A stretch of DNA of 64,000 nt from Microbacterium sp. BR1 (GCF_002812725.1 NZ_NMUN01000009.1:1-64000); one strand, 5' to 3'; positions 45,780 through 56,284 are shown, counted from the first letter of the stretch. The notes: generated from the letters alone by a model not told the origin. Program-made: numbers and translations.

Positions 45780-46718
45780 TCACGCGGGTGCGTTCGAAGG
45801 TGGAGCCGCTCGGCGATTCCACAGTTCGTGCGCCTGGGAGATCATCTTGTGGGCGACGTCGAGGTGATTCCAGATGGCGACGGCGCTAGGTTCGACGTGC
45901 GCGATGGGTTGGTCCCGAACGTCCACGCCGATAAATTGCATGTCGGCCAGCAGGTTTATAGTGGACGGTTCGGCGTGCGCGATAGAGCTCGCCGTCGACC
46001 AATACCAGTAAGTCAGCGCGGGAGACAGCTCGTCCACATATTGACCCGCCTCGATCACCAGATTCCCCGGGGTGATGGCTTTGCGGACAGTGCGCGCATC
46101 GAGCCCAGCCTGTGACGCCATTTGGGTGAGATCCTCGAGCTGGCCGGCGACGAAGTCTTCCTGCGCCTGCAGGCCCGTGTCGTCGTCGGCGAGCTCGGCG
46201 TACTTGATAGTGAGCTTGCGGGAGTGGGTCAGTTCCCCAAACCGTAAGCGAAGGGAGTGGGTGATTCGCTCATCGCTGCTGTCCGGACCGAGCACCCACA
46301 GCGCGGCGGCCGCGGTCTCGTAGAGGGCGCGTATCATCACAAACTCCGCGGATAGGTGCAGGCGCAACTCGTCGCGGTTGTCGTTGACCACCATGCTGTC
46401 GAATCCGCGCATCAGGTTGTGGAACGTGAGGATGGCGTGGTCCGCCTGCTGCGCGGGGGTCACGTGTAGCAGCGGATCGTTCTTCGTTGCGACGCTCCGC
46501 TCGGTCGCCGGGAGCTTCGGCAACCTGAGCTCATCCCCGCGAAGGTCGGAACCGTCCTCGCGGGACATCACGCCGTCACGGTCGTGCATCGACCTTCGCC
46601 ACACCTCGAGAAGGCCGCCGAGCTTCTGCTGCGCTTCCTGCTCAGAGACCTCGTCGCCGTGACGCTGAATGTATGTGCCCACCAGGCCTGCGAAGCGGTG
46701 GAAGCCGTCCGTCGTCAT
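45780..46718 (-). CDS. All-helical protein of DUF5677-like type
   Basis: The 312-residue protein has RALYETAAAALWVL and YWYWSTASSIAHAEPS, similar in layout to NRRSFAETIVRLQWL and WREESQYSHAS of the protein at 41224-41979. The paired R-x2-E and SH/AH patterns suggest a common helical fold with a possible active site. The tail has NHLDVAHKM. Function is unknown; these occur in defence-type gene clusters. Confidence 0.5.
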   Translation of the reverse strand: MTTDGFHRFAGLVGTYIQRHGDEVSEQEAQQKLGGLLEVWRRSMHDRDGVMSREDGSDLRGDELRLPKLPATERSVATKNDPLLHVTPAQQADHAILTFHNLMRGFDSMVVNDNRDELRLHLSAEFVMIRALYETAAAALWVLGPDSSDERITHSLRLRFGELTHSRKLTIKYAELADDDTGLQAQEDFVAGQLEDLTQMASQAGLDARTVRKAITPGNLVIEAGQYVDELSPALTYWYWSTASSIAHAEPSTINLLADMQFIGVDVRDQPIAHVEPSAVAIWNHLDVAHKMISQAHELWNRRAAPPSNAPA

Positions 46719-47031
46719 GCGATTACCCTAGGGTCCGCTTTGCCGGTCGCGCGGTAGCCGTCGGTGACCCGGTCGCGGGCAGCCTGTCGTTTGACGCTGG
46801 GAAGACGACCGTTCACGCGACCGAGGCGGCGCTCACTTGACACTCGACATATCGTCACCGCAACGGCAGGCGCTACGGATGAGTCGCACACCGGTGACCT
46901 TGCAGGCAAGAGCCCTGTTCAGCTGCACGCCTCGGCTCCCTACACGAACTACGACCGCCGTAACGGGGTCGAGGTGCCCGGCGAAGGATCCGAATCGTGT
47001 GGCGTGGACCACGGAGGGCGACGCTTGGGCA
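46719..47031. other. Intergenic stretch upstream of the serine recombinase
   Basis: No supported gene. Resolvase-type recombinases normally have their crossover site directly upstream, so a res-like site may lie here, but I cannot identify dyads with confidence. Confidence 0.35.
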
Positions 47032-47640
47032 ATGGATGGAATACAGATTGGATACGCCAGGGTCTCGACTACGGATCAAGACCTCACCGCTCAACGCGAC
47101 GCACTACTGCGTTTGGGCGTTCACGATGAGCACATCTACGTCGACCACGGCATGACCGGCGCGAATCGCGCCCGGCCGGGCTTGCGGGAGGCGCTCGCTG
47201 CGGTGCGAAGCGGCGACACGCTCGTCGTGACGAAGCTTGACCGCCTCGCCCGGTCGCTGCGGGACGCTCGCGAGATTGCGGATGAACTCACGGGCAAGGG
47301 CGTCGCGCTCAGTCTCGGCGGGAGCCGTTACGACCCGACCGATCCCGTCGGGCGACTGTTGTTCAACGTGCTCGCCATGGTTGCGGAGTTCGAGCGAGAT
47401 CTCATCAGCATGCGCACGCGGGAAGGGATGGCGGTCGCCCGTGCCAAAGGAAGACTGAAGGGCAAGCAGCCGAAGCTGTCGAAGACGCAGAGAGCGTTGC
47501 TGTTCGAGGTGCACGACCGAGGCGAGTACACCCAGACCGAGATCGCGGAACTGTTCAGCGTCTCGCGCGCCACCGTCTATCGCGAGCTTCAGCATCGCCG
47601 GGAGAAGTTCCTCACGGGCTGCGAAGCGCACATCTTCTAA
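47032..47640 (+). CDS. Serine recombinase (resolvase/invertase family)
   Basis: The 202-residue protein has the nucleophile Ser12 in IGYARVSTTDQ, LVVTKLDRLARS, AEFERDLISMRT, and a C-terminal helix-turn-helix (YTQTEIAELFSVSRATVYREL). ATG 47032 is the natural start of the fold; the frame extends upstream without homology. It is distinct from the transposon resolvase at 28132-28746. It may be left over from another transposon, of which no ends were found. Confidence 0.85.
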   Translation: MDGIQIGYARVSTTDQDLTAQRDALLRLGVHDEHIYVDHGMTGANRARPGLREALAAVRSGDTLVVTKLDRLARSLRDAREIADELTGKGVALSLGGSRYDPTDPVGRLLFNVLAMVAEFERDLISMRTREGMAVARAKGRLKGKQPKLSKTQRALLFEVHDRGEYTQTEIAELFSVSRATVYRELQHRREKFLTGCEAHIF

Positions 47641-47910
47641 CGCCCCCTCGGCCGCGGTCATCTGAGTCGGATGTCCAATCCGACTCAGCCGCGGCCAGCT
47701 AGAAGATCCCGCCGCGCAACTCGCTCGTTAGGCCGCACGAGGACGCTCGATCGCGCCGACTGAACCCTCAGCTCGCCCCACCGGGCGTTGGGCCGCTGAC
47801 TCCGATCCTGTTTCAGCCGATAGGTTCGAACAGCCGCGGAGGGCGATCATCCTGCAGACGCAATGTGACGACCGCCGCAAACAGGCTTCGCCCCGACGCG
47901 GAGTGGCAGT

Positions 47911-48708
47911 TCAAGCGGTGCTTTTGAGGATCAGGCGTGTCGCTTCCGTTGGCCGGTCCCAGTGCGGGAAGTGTCCGCAGTTTTCGAACCAGTGCAGCGT
48001 GGCATCTGGGAACAGCTCCGTTGCCCGCGTTGCCTCGCTGGGAACGGTAACCCTGTCCTTCCGCCCCCAACCGATGACCATTTTGCCCTTGAGGGAACCG
48101 GCCGGCGCTCCCTTTTGGCGAGGCCCGTGAACCAGCGCCTTGAGGGCCGGGTCCAGGCTGGTCGAGGTCTTGAAGCCGCGGAGCTCGTGCAGGACCAGAT
48201 CCTGCGGCAGCTTCCAGGGATGGGCAGAGAACTGCAACAGCAGGGCAGTGCGGCCAACAGGATTGCCGGTGAGGAAGGGGAGCGCTGGTTGGATGCGGCG
48301 CACCAGCGCGACCGACGCCTTGACACTCGCGCCGAAAATCGCTGCCTGGCGGTCGTTCCAGAATCCACCGGGGTCCAGCGCGACAGTCGTGCCGGCGTGC
48401 CCTCGACGTGCCATCTCCATGGCGATACGGGCGCCCATGGAGCTGCCGACCACATCGATGTCGCCCAGTTCCGCGTCGCGGATGAAGGCTTCGACGGCAC
48501 CGGTCAGCGTAGCGATCGTCGTTTCCCCGGCCAGCGGCGGAGATTCGCCGCAACCGGGGAGGTCGACGGCAATCACCTCGCGTTCAGCGGCCAGGGCCGG
48601 GACTACCGGGTCCCAGTTGCCGATGCTGGAACCGAGCCCATGGACCAACAGCAGTGGCTTGCCGGAGCCTTGCCGGGTCGAGTGGAGCATGAAGTCACGG
48701 TAAGGCAT
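47911..48708 (-). CDS. Alpha/beta hydrolase
   Basis: The protein of about 265 residues has the alpha/beta hydrolase fold: the oxyanion segment LLVHGLGSS, the nucleophile elbow VVGSSMGAR (Ser), an acid in GRKDRVT and the C-terminal His in CGHFPHWD. The substrate is unknown; the fold covers esterases, epoxide hydrolases and C-C hydrolases. ATG 48708 or 48690 are possible starts, neither with a strong ribosome site. It is an isolated cargo gene. Confidence 0.82.
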   Translation of the reverse strand: MPYRDFMLHSTRQGSGKPLLLVHGLGSSIGNWDPVVPALAAEREVIAVDLPGCGESPPLAGETTIATLTGAVEAFIRDAELGDIDVVGSSMGARIAMEMARRGHAGTTVALDPGGFWNDRQAAIFGASVKASVALVRRIQPALPFLTGNPVGRTALLLQFSAHPWKLPQDLVLHELRGFKTSTSLDPALKALVHGPRQKGAPAGSLKGKMVIGWGRKDRVTVPSEATRATELFPDATLHWFENCGHFPHWDRPTEATRLILKSTA

Positions 48709-48882
48709 TGGGGACTGAGCGCCGAGACCGTTGCAAAGTCCGCATTGAGCGCGTATGTGCTCGCGGACGTGCTGCGCCGCGCGCAAGGCGACCCTGTTTC
48801 GCGTACGGCCGGAACGAGTTGCGGCGGGTGAGCGCTGCTGAGGGGTCATCTGTCAAGGCCGCAGAGCCCTCTGTGTACTTTC

Positions 48883-49659
48883 GTGCGCGGGCGGCTCTGC
48901 CATGCTGACCAGGTGGATTGCTTCTGTTTCATCTACGCGCTCTGGTGTCACGCGACTAAAGACGTCACCGCTGGCTCGTGGGCGGAGTGGGTGACCGCGT
49001 TCATCGCTGCCCTGGCGCTCGCCGCTGCCGTCGTTGCGGGTTTCTACGCGGCCAGCTCCGCAAAGAGCACGAGGGATGCCGCCCAGAGCGCGAAGGACTC
49101 CGCCGAGATTGCTGTCGATGCGTTCCTGTCGGACGCGAAGGTCCGCATCGAAGCCCAGGCGCGGAAGGTGTACACAACCACAGGTGTGCCGAGGTACCAG
49201 TACGCGAAGCAACCGGCGCCGTCGGAGACCAACATCATCTACAGCTCGGACCTTCGGGAGCCGAGCACAGCACCGGAGTACCGCGGGAAGCCGCCCGCGG
49301 GCGCCTGGCAGTACACCGCGAACGCGCTGCAGCTCGAGTTCGTCGTGCACAATAGCAGCGACGAGATAGTGGGACCCGTCCAGCTGTTCGCGACCGACGT
49401 TCACAGGGGCGAGAAGACGCCCGTAGGTGTCCCGACGGAAGTCATCCTTCCCGCCAAGGAGCAGAAGGTGTTCGTGGTCGTCCCCCTGCTCCCGGGCACC
49501 AACCTTCAGGAGACCGATCCGGAACTGGTCGCCCTCCGCTGGGTTCCCGTGCTCAGGTTCCGTGACACCGCTGGGATCCATTGGGAGCGGACCGGGTTCG
49601 AGCCAATCCATCAGATGGATTACGACCCGTTCTCGCCGGACGCACCCCCGCACATGTGA
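48883..49659 (+). CDS. Membrane-anchored protein of unknown function
   Basis: The 258-residue protein has one membrane segment (about residues 35-58, WVTAFIAALALAAAVVAGFY), a short coiled coil (SAKSTRDAAQSAKDSAEIA) and a beta-rich soluble domain. The start is uncertain (GTG 48913 is possible) because the first 30 residues are Cys-rich and unusual. It faces the giant STAND gene tail to tail, so a functional link is not indicated. Confidence 0.55.
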   Translation: MRGRLCHADQVDCFCFIYALWCHATKDVTAGSWAEWVTAFIAALALAAAVVAGFYAASSAKSTRDAAQSAKDSAEIAVDAFLSDAKVRIEAQARKVYTTTGVPRYQYAKQPAPSETNIIYSSDLREPSTAPEYRGKPPAGAWQYTANALQLEFVVHNSSDEIVGPVQLFATDVHRGEKTPVGVPTEVILPAKEQKVFVVVPLLPGTNLQETDPELVALRWVPVLRFRDTAGIHWERTGFEPIHQMDYDPFSPDAPPHM

Positions 49660-49833
49660 CGGTCAAGAGGAGGCGTCCGTTCCGCTGAACTCGCGGTCGC
49701 CGAACTTCTGATGCGTCGCCCTTTTCACGGGCTGCGGCGAGGGCCCGATGCCCGCGGTCAGTGAGATGCAGCGCGCGATCTGGTCGGACATGTCCAGAAA
49801 CGCAGTGCCCGTGGACTGACGTAACGGCAGCCG

Positions 49834-52800
49834 TCATCTGATTGGACCGGTTTCCGGGAGCTCCACCTGCGCCGTTGCTGAATCTTCGCCGTCGTCACGC
49901 TTGACGCGCCGCTTCACCCGCAACAGTCTGCTGAACGTCGGTTCGACTGATCGCAAGTCGCGCTCGCCAGCCTCGCTCAGTTCGACCTGCCAGACACTTC
50001 CCGCGTAGTCGTCCTCGGGCGGGGCGAAGCCGAGATCCCCACGCACGCGAAAGACAGTTCTCGCCCTCCATGTCCCGTCCTCCCCCAGCCACTCAAACGG
50101 CACGTCCATCGACGGTCTCCACCCGAGCCGGCGAGCGAAGGACGGGTTGATTGCGATCCACTGAGGGCGCTCCGGGTCGGACAGAAACTCCTCGGAACGG
50201 ACCACGAGAGTCTTGTCGCCCGAATCGAACTCTTCATAGGCGCGGGACTCGAGGTCCAGGCTCGTCACCGACGCAGTCCGTATCAGGCGCAGGCCTTTGG
50301 ACCGGAGTCCAACCACCGGCACGAGGGTTCGACGCTCGCTGGGAGTGTTCCACACGAGTGACTTCCATTCACCCACCTCGGCAAGGACGAAGGTCTCAGC
50401 ATCACGATGGGCGCTCGCATACGCCTCAGCGGCAGCGGTCGCCTCTTCAGTCCAAGTGCGGGTGTCATATCCGCGCACAGACTCGTCGCGCCAAGGAAGA
50501 GGCGTCGATGCATTCAACGGCCGCGGAGTAGGCGAGTCAATGCTGTCGAGAAGGCCCATTTCGACTGCGAGATTGCCCGCTGAGCGAAGGTTGCCGCTGT
50601 CGTGCAGCAGGGCGGCGACGTGCCCCACGGCTCTTCGCCCAACCATCAGCGCCCAAGGCCGATAGATCAGCTTCTGGCCGCGGCGCTTTAGCCGTTCTGC
50701 CTGCGCCCTGTGCCCGCCTGCGAGCCATAGGTCGGTTTGGGTGCGCGCGATCTCGCTGGCGTAGTGAAGCACCGCAGACTCGTCGAGCCCCGATACATCC
50801 GCGATCTTCAGAAGTAGGTCCTCATACGGGGCAACGACTTCGAGGGGGTTGGTCATGTCGACCACGGGCACCCCTTCAGCATCGACGAGGTAGCTCTTGT
50901 ACCCGGAGAGCGGCGGAAACGACAGCCGGATTGCCGGCGGCAGCTCGCGGACCGGCAGAGTCGGGGGATCCACCCCACTCGTGACTAGGACTTCTTGCGC
51001 GAGCGCACGGACGATGAGGTCGTCGTTTCGCGCGGCAACCGCGATTTCTCCAAGCGCGGCGTCGCTGAGACGGTGTCCGTGAGCGGCTGCGCGAAGCAGG
51101 ATGGCAAGCGCGCCTTCGGCTAGCCATCCACCGCTGGCGAGCAAGTCGACTGTAGCGAGTTCTGCTGACGCGCTGCGTGCGTTGATCAGCGCCTCAAGCA
51201 CGTTGCGCGCGCCGAAGTCTATGGCTCGGGTGGGGTGTCCAACGAACCCAGACACCCACTTCGCCCCCGCTTCAGCGGGGCTGATTGCATCGGTGGGGGC
51301 CGTGAGTGATGCAGGTCTGGTAGCGCTTGGTGCGAAGATGTCGAGACTCGGTCGTGCCGATACCCAGGCATCGCCCACCGCCCGGTCACCTACGAGGACG
51401 CCGAGAATATGGAGGAGGTCATGGATCGGGATATCTGCCGACAAGGCGCCCGAGGTGATCGCTCCGGCAAAGTCGTTCAGACTGATGCGCTGAAGCTCCG
51501 GATCATTTCCGCCCAGCGCCGCCTTTACCAGGGCGAGCCGGGTCCCGCCGTCGTAGCGGCGCCACCACCCAGTTATGGGCAAGCGTGTGAGCGCTTCGCT
51601 AAGCGCATCCGTAGCCTTCTTACCGCCGCCAGCGGCCGCGCAGATTGCGATCACCGAGCCCATGAATGGGCCTGTGAGACCCATCCTGCGGCCCTCATCA
51701 ACAAGCGCTTCGGCTACCGGGCGCGACGGAAGGTGAGTCGATTCGGCGAGCGCCGCTTCCCAGGCTGCCAGGGTCGCACCGCTGACGTCCGCTGCATCTG
51801 CTTCGCGCATCTGTCGGAGCAGCGCGGAAGGGCTCCCAGGAATAGGCGGGGGAACCGCCTGGGGCTCATCAGGTCCGGGTGGCTGTTCAGCATCGGTCTC
51901 GCTGGTTCCGGCGCCGTTCTCCGAACCGATCCGAAGCGATTCGGCCCAGGCCAAGGTTGCTTTCGAAGCCGACTGTGATGCCGCCCGGGTGACGTCGGCC
52001 CGCACAGCGGGAGCGATGTATTGCGATGTGGGGGCGAGCATGTGGCAGTAGATCGACAAACCGACCTCAGCTCCGTCCGTAGACGCGACGAGTCCGCGCA
52101 CGATCGACCCGATGGCGGCACTCTCCTCGAACACTCCCAGATCGCAGAAGAACGTAGCCAACTGGCATGCGAGAGCGGGGCTCGCGCGGAAGGCGGCGAT
52201 GGTGATTGCTTCCGCGGCCGCTTTCGCCTGGCTTGAAGCGTCTGCCGATGCGCGCTCCACTCGGCTGGCGAAATCCAAGATGTCCTCCACGAATGGATTA
52301 ACCCCGATCGCGCCGCTTTCGAAGGCCAGTTCGAGCCACTCCGCATAGTGCGCGAGCTGCTCGTTTTCGTCGTTTTGGCTTGGCCCCCACCCTTGCTCGA
52401 CTGCTGATTGAAGTGCCACCCTCGCCCGGTTCTCGAATCCTGCAGCAGCCCAGCTACGGGATTGCGTTAGCCAGGTGTCGACTCGGTCATGGACATCCCA
52501 GGCAGCGCCATCGATTTCCGTATCGATGCTCGTCAAGATTTCCTGCGTCAAATCGGTCAATCCGGGAACGTGCTCTGCGACCCATTTGACGATTCCCGTT
52601 CGAAGGGACGGGTGCCAGTAGACCCTGCGGGTACTCGATGACCAAGCGTCCTGGAAGAGCCGGATCACGCTCTCCACGGTGTCGTAGGGTGACGCGAGAG
52701 CGGAAGCAAGGAGTCGCTCCCATAACTCCGGCGCTGCGTCCCGGAATGAATACCAGCTGGACCAGTCGTGAGTCTGGCGACTAGGTACCTCGAGCAAGCG

Positions 52801-55800
52801 CACGATCGGATCCGCAAGGGACGAAATTGGTGGAGTCGTCCCAGGTTCCACGGTTGGAGAAGGCCAAGCGAGCGTCTCAATCTGTGCCAGGACGCGTAGC
52901 GCCTCCTCGAAGCGGCGACGCCCGGCATGGCGAGGATCCAAGTCGGAGTGCGTAGGGGTCGCCGCAACTGCATCGTGATGTGGGAGGACCAGCTCCAGCC
53001 GAGTTGTCGCGAGGTAGGGCAGAAAAGGTGCGAGACCCTGACCAGAAAGCGAGGTGTCCGGCCAGCGGCGCATAAGTGGTCGCTCCGCGAGGATCGACGC
53101 CTCGCTCAGGTCGCCGAGTCCTGATCTCAGCAAAGTCTCGAGCATGGCGTGACGCAGCGCTTCAACGATGAGGTGAGACCCCCTCGCTGCGTGCGAATCT
53201 TCACCAAGGTTAGGGTCCGGCGGGGGTTGCACGGAGCGCCGGTCGAGTGAAACGACGGATTGAGCATGTTGGGCCACCTCCCCCAGGAGCCCATCCTCCG
53301 CGGCAGTTCGAGCACGAACGACGTGCATGCGGGCGATCCAGTTCGGATCGCCGATGGCAGAGACTTCGGCCGAGATGCGCTCAAGAGCCTCGTTGTCTCG
53401 TACTTCCGCCGCCAGCTCACTGCAACAGGCAAGCGCGCGCTGACGTATGACACGAGTCGAATCGATCGCGTCCTCGTGATCCTGATCGTCTAGGTCGACG
53501 TGCCGGGGACCTTCGACAGCGTCCAGAGCGGCGAGCACCCGGTCAAATCCCCCGAGAAGATAGTGAGCCCGCGTCCACGCCGTGATCGTATCCGTCCGGC
53601 TTCCCTCGCTACGACTGCGTCTCCCGAGGGAAGACCTGGGATCGTCGGCAGCGCGGAGCAGCTCATCGGCAAGCAGGTAGGAGCCCGCGCTCGCGAGATG
53701 CGCGGCTGCCCGGAAGGCCGCGGCGTCCTCAACTACAAGTCGGCCGCTTTGAAGTAAGTGCTCACGTACCTCCCCCGGGGGCAGGACCTCCACCGCCGCT
53801 TCAGCTAGCGTCGATGGGTTAAGAATGTAGTCGCGCTGTACAAGTTCGGCAGCGAACAGGAACAACGGCACCATCGCGGCCAGATCACCAAGCTCTGACG
53901 CAGCCCGCAACGCAATGTTGGCGTGCGAGCGAACGACCCGCGTCGGGCGAAGTTGAACCAGTCTCGATCTCAAAGCCGCTGGTGTGGCGAGCTCCACGAC
54001 ACGGTGAAGCTGACCGGCAAGGTATCGATGACTCAGCTCCTCGTCTCGGTAGACGACGGAGGAGCTTGTCGCGCATATATCAGCCGTCCGGGCGTACTGG
54101 CTACGGTCCCGCTCGCCGCTGAAGACTCCAGCGACCGCAGATGTCCTCTCGATGAGAAAGAGTCGAAAGCTGTTGTGGATGAAATGCCACTCGTCTCCTG
54201 CTCGCGCGAAGAAGGGGTACGTCCTGCTAGTGAACTTCTCGGCGAGCTCAGCACTCGTCCAGCTCGCCAGCCAGTCAATTCGAACGGGCGCGCGAACCCT
54301 CGATACAACGGCGAGCAGTTCCATCAGTGCTGCGTCTCCACCGACCGACTCTAGGTAACCGTTGTAGCGGCGAAGGACATCGCCCCTAAAGGCCGTCAAT
54401 TCCCGCAAACGGCTTGTTGCTTCGAGATTGCGGTCGCTTGCATTACCCACAGATGATTCGACATCGGCCAGATCTTGCAGGAGATAGGTGAGAGCGAGGG
54501 GATGCCCCTCACTCTCGTTGTGCAGGGCTTCTCGCACTGACTCCGTGATCCACGCCCCCACGCCGCTCTTGTCGATGATCGAATCCACCTCGGCGCGCGC
54601 GAGCGCTGGAAGCTCAATATGTCGGGATTCCGCGAGGGTGTCTCGAATGTTGGAAGGGAGCATCGCGACGGACTGCGAGCCGAGTGCAAAGTAGACACCA
54701 GACTGGAGAAGTTCGGGCGCTGGCAACTCGTCAATTAGAGATCGAGTCGGAGATTGCTCGCGAGAGATGTGATCAAGCCCGTCAACAATGACGATCGTTG
54801 GGCGGCCCTCTCTCTCGTAACGACGATGAGCGTCTTCCAAGAGGGAAGCAAGAACCGATCTTTGGCCCGTCAAGTCGGCCCCGAAGTGTCGCGAGTAGAG
54901 ACCGGTGTCTTGGAGGGCCAAGTTCAGATCATGAAGAAAGGCCTGGGCCTCACCTCGAGCGCTTATGGGTCCGGTGGAATCAGGCACGAACGCGTAGTAG
55001 CGGACGACGGCCGCGTCCGCCCGGAAGCTCTCGAGAAGCGTTGACTTGCCAGTTCCGGCCGCGCCCACCAACGCGAGATAGCCAGACTCATGATCCTTGA
55101 GCGCTTCGCTGAGAGACGCTACGGCTGCAGCATTCGGGGTGTAAACCTCGGGCACCGGGAATCGGTGTGGATGACGGTAGGCGAGCCGGTTCCACCATCC
55201 AAGCTCCGTGAGTAGTTCGTCCCGCGTTAGGTGCACGATGTGCCTGGCGTCGCTTACCAGACGTTGGATCGTCTGTGCAATGTGGTGTTGATCAGACGAC
55301 TGCTCGCTATCAGCAAGAAGCTCGTGGGGTGCGGAAATTCCCAGCCTGACCTCGATCGCAGCGAGATAGGCCACAAAGTCCACGTCGGAGAGCCCACTCG
55401 CGGCTTGGACTCGGTCCCACGCCGATCTCCACTCTCTAACTAGGTCGTGGTCCTCGATGGTCGACCAATCGTCAAGACCACAAGCGATCAAGTGTTGGAC
55501 CGGTTGGAACGACCGCGCAAGAAAAGCCGCGAGGTGATGCGGCCCCGTCGCCGTGACCTGCTGGAGAGGACTGCCTGCCTGCGGTGTTGCGCTCGATGCG
55601 TATCTGTTGGAGCACAGATGGATTCGAAGGACACCATCCCTCTCATCCCTAAGCCGTCGCCAGGCAGTTGCAAGGTCCCCGAACAGGGAGGTTTCGGAGT
55701 TGGGAGTTCCAAAGAGATCTGACCAAGAGAACGAGTCAGGGTACAGAGCCCACTTCACCTGGATGGCGTGGCGAGCGTTGCTGGTTCCGAACTGGAAGTC

Positions 55801-55959
55801 GTCCGCCACACCTGCCGTCGGGTCTGCAAGTCGAATCCATTGAAGGTCGCGAAGATGGCGCCGCACGATCTCTGCAGCTATCCCGTACTGCGCAGAGTAA
55901 CCTGCGATCGCCGCGCGCTCTCCTGCGGACGGGGGACTGTCGTTCATCGGCCTGCGCAT
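49834..55959 (-). CDS. Giant nuclease-like/STAND NTPase, candidate antiphage (Avs-like) protein
   Basis: The protein has 2041 residues. An N-terminal domain (1-90: GYSAQYGIAAEIV, DDFQFGTS, HAIQVKW with D54, Q67, K69) has the layout of DUF4297/Cap4-type PD-(D/E)XK nucleases. A STAND-type NTPase follows, with Walker A GAAGTGKS (299-306) and Walker B TIVIVDGLDH (388-397). It ends with about 1400 residues of helical, TPR-like sequence. This order (effector, NTPase, sensor) is that of Avs antiviral proteins. It is a single gene without partner. Start ATG 55959 or 55947. Base composition is slightly lower in GC than the transfer genes. Confidence 0.7.
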   Translation of the reverse strand: MRRPMNDSPPSAGERAAIAGYSAQYGIAAEIVRRHLRDLQWIRLADPTAGVADDFQFGTSNARHAIQVKWALYPDSFSWSDLFGTPNSETSLFGDLATAWRRLRDERDGVLRIHLCSNRYASSATPQAGSPLQQVTATGPHHLAAFLARSFQPVQHLIACGLDDWSTIEDHDLVREWRSAWDRVQAASGLSDVDFVAYLAAIEVRLGISAPHELLADSEQSSDQHHIAQTIQRLVSDARHIVHLTRDELLTELGWWNRLAYRHPHRFPVPEVYTPNAAAVASLSEALKDHESGYLALVGAAGTGKSTLLESFRADAAVVRYYAFVPDSTGPISARGEAQAFLHDLNLALQDTGLYSRHFGADLTGQRSVLASLLEDAHRRYEREGRPTIVIVDGLDHISREQSPTRSLIDELPAPELLQSGVYFALGSQSVAMLPSNIRDTLAESRHIELPALARAEVDSIIDKSGVGAWITESVREALHNESEGHPLALTYLLQDLADVESSVGNASDRNLEATSRLRELTAFRGDVLRRYNGYLESVGGDAALMELLAVVSRVRAPVRIDWLASWTSAELAEKFTSRTYPFFARAGDEWHFIHNSFRLFLIERTSAVAGVFSGERDRSQYARTADICATSSSVVYRDEELSHRYLAGQLHRVVELATPAALRSRLVQLRPTRVVRSHANIALRAASELGDLAAMVPLFLFAAELVQRDYILNPSTLAEAAVEVLPPGEVREHLLQSGRLVVEDAAAFRAAAHLASAGSYLLADELLRAADDPRSSLGRRSRSEGSRTDTITAWTRAHYLLGGFDRVLAALDAVEGPRHVDLDDQDHEDAIDSTRVIRQRALACCSELAAEVRDNEALERISAEVSAIGDPNWIARMHVVRARTAAEDGLLGEVAQHAQSVVSLDRRSVQPPPDPNLGEDSHAARGSHLIVEALRHAMLETLLRSGLGDLSEASILAERPLMRRWPDTSLSGQGLAPFLPYLATTRLELVLPHHDAVAATPTHSDLDPRHAGRRRFEEALRVLAQIETLAWPSPTVEPGTTPPISSLADPIVRLLEVPSRQTHDWSSWYSFRDAAPELWERLLASALASPYDTVESVIRLFQDAWSSSTRRVYWHPSLRTGIVKWVAEHVPGLTDLTQEILTSIDTEIDGAAWDVHDRVDTWLTQSRSWAAAGFENRARVALQSAVEQGWGPSQNDENEQLAHYAEWLELAFESGAIGVNPFVEDILDFASRVERASADASSQAKAAAEAITIAAFRASPALACQLATFFCDLGVFEESAAIGSIVRGLVASTDGAEVGLSIYCHMLAPTSQYIAPAVRADVTRAASQSASKATLAWAESLRIGSENGAGTSETDAEQPPGPDEPQAVPPPIPGSPSALLRQMREADAADVSGATLAAWEAALAESTHLPSRPVAEALVDEGRRMGLTGPFMGSVIAICAAAGGGKKATDALSEALTRLPITGWWRRYDGGTRLALVKAALGGNDPELQRISLNDFAGAITSGALSADIPIHDLLHILGVLVGDRAVGDAWVSARPSLDIFAPSATRPASLTAPTDAISPAEAGAKWVSGFVGHPTRAIDFGARNVLEALINARSASAELATVDLLASGGWLAEGALAILLRAAAHGHRLSDAALGEIAVAARNDDLIVRALAQEVLVTSGVDPPTLPVRELPPAIRLSFPPLSGYKSYLVDAEGVPVVDMTNPLEVVAPYEDLLLKIADVSGLDESAVLHYASEIARTQTDLWLAGGHRAQAERLKRRGQKLIYRPWALMVGRRAVGHVAALLHDSGNLRSAGNLAVEMGLLDSIDSPTPRPLNASTPLPWRDESVRGYDTRTWTEEATAAAEAYASAHRDAETFVLAEVGEWKSLVWNTPSERRTLVPVVGLRSKGLRLIRTASVTSLDLESRAYEEFDSGDKTLVVRSEEFLSDPERPQWIAINPSFARRLGWRPSMDVPFEWLGEDGTWRARTVFRVRGDLGFAPPEDDYAGSVWQVELSEAGERDLRSVEPTFSRLLRVKRRVKRDDGEDSATAQVELPETGPIR

Positions 55960-56284
55960 TTCCTGGTCGAAGGGACTGCAGAGGGGTGGCTCCTGGCCGC
56001 GAGCTTAATGATGCGACTCCAGCGGGGCATCACGCCACTCGGCACTGCCCGTTGAAGGATCCCCCGCGTGCACCTCAGTTCTTCTCACCCCCGGCGCTCC
56101 CGGCTTCTCCCAGCACCTCCGCCACGCGGAGTATGGAGACCGAGGAGTACCGCAGGACTGGAGTGCGGCGAGGCCCGAGGCCACGCGCGAAAGCGCCACA
56201 CGCAGCGCGACGGATGTGCAACATCGGCAGGTGACTGACTTCGAACCCCGTCGCCCAACCGATAACCTTCCGGAAGGAGGGCAG
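55960..56284. other. Intergenic region between the STAND and toxin-antitoxin genes
   Basis: It must hold the divergent promoters of both units. No gene is supported, and no clear promoter or operator could be picked out by eye. Confidence 0.4.
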
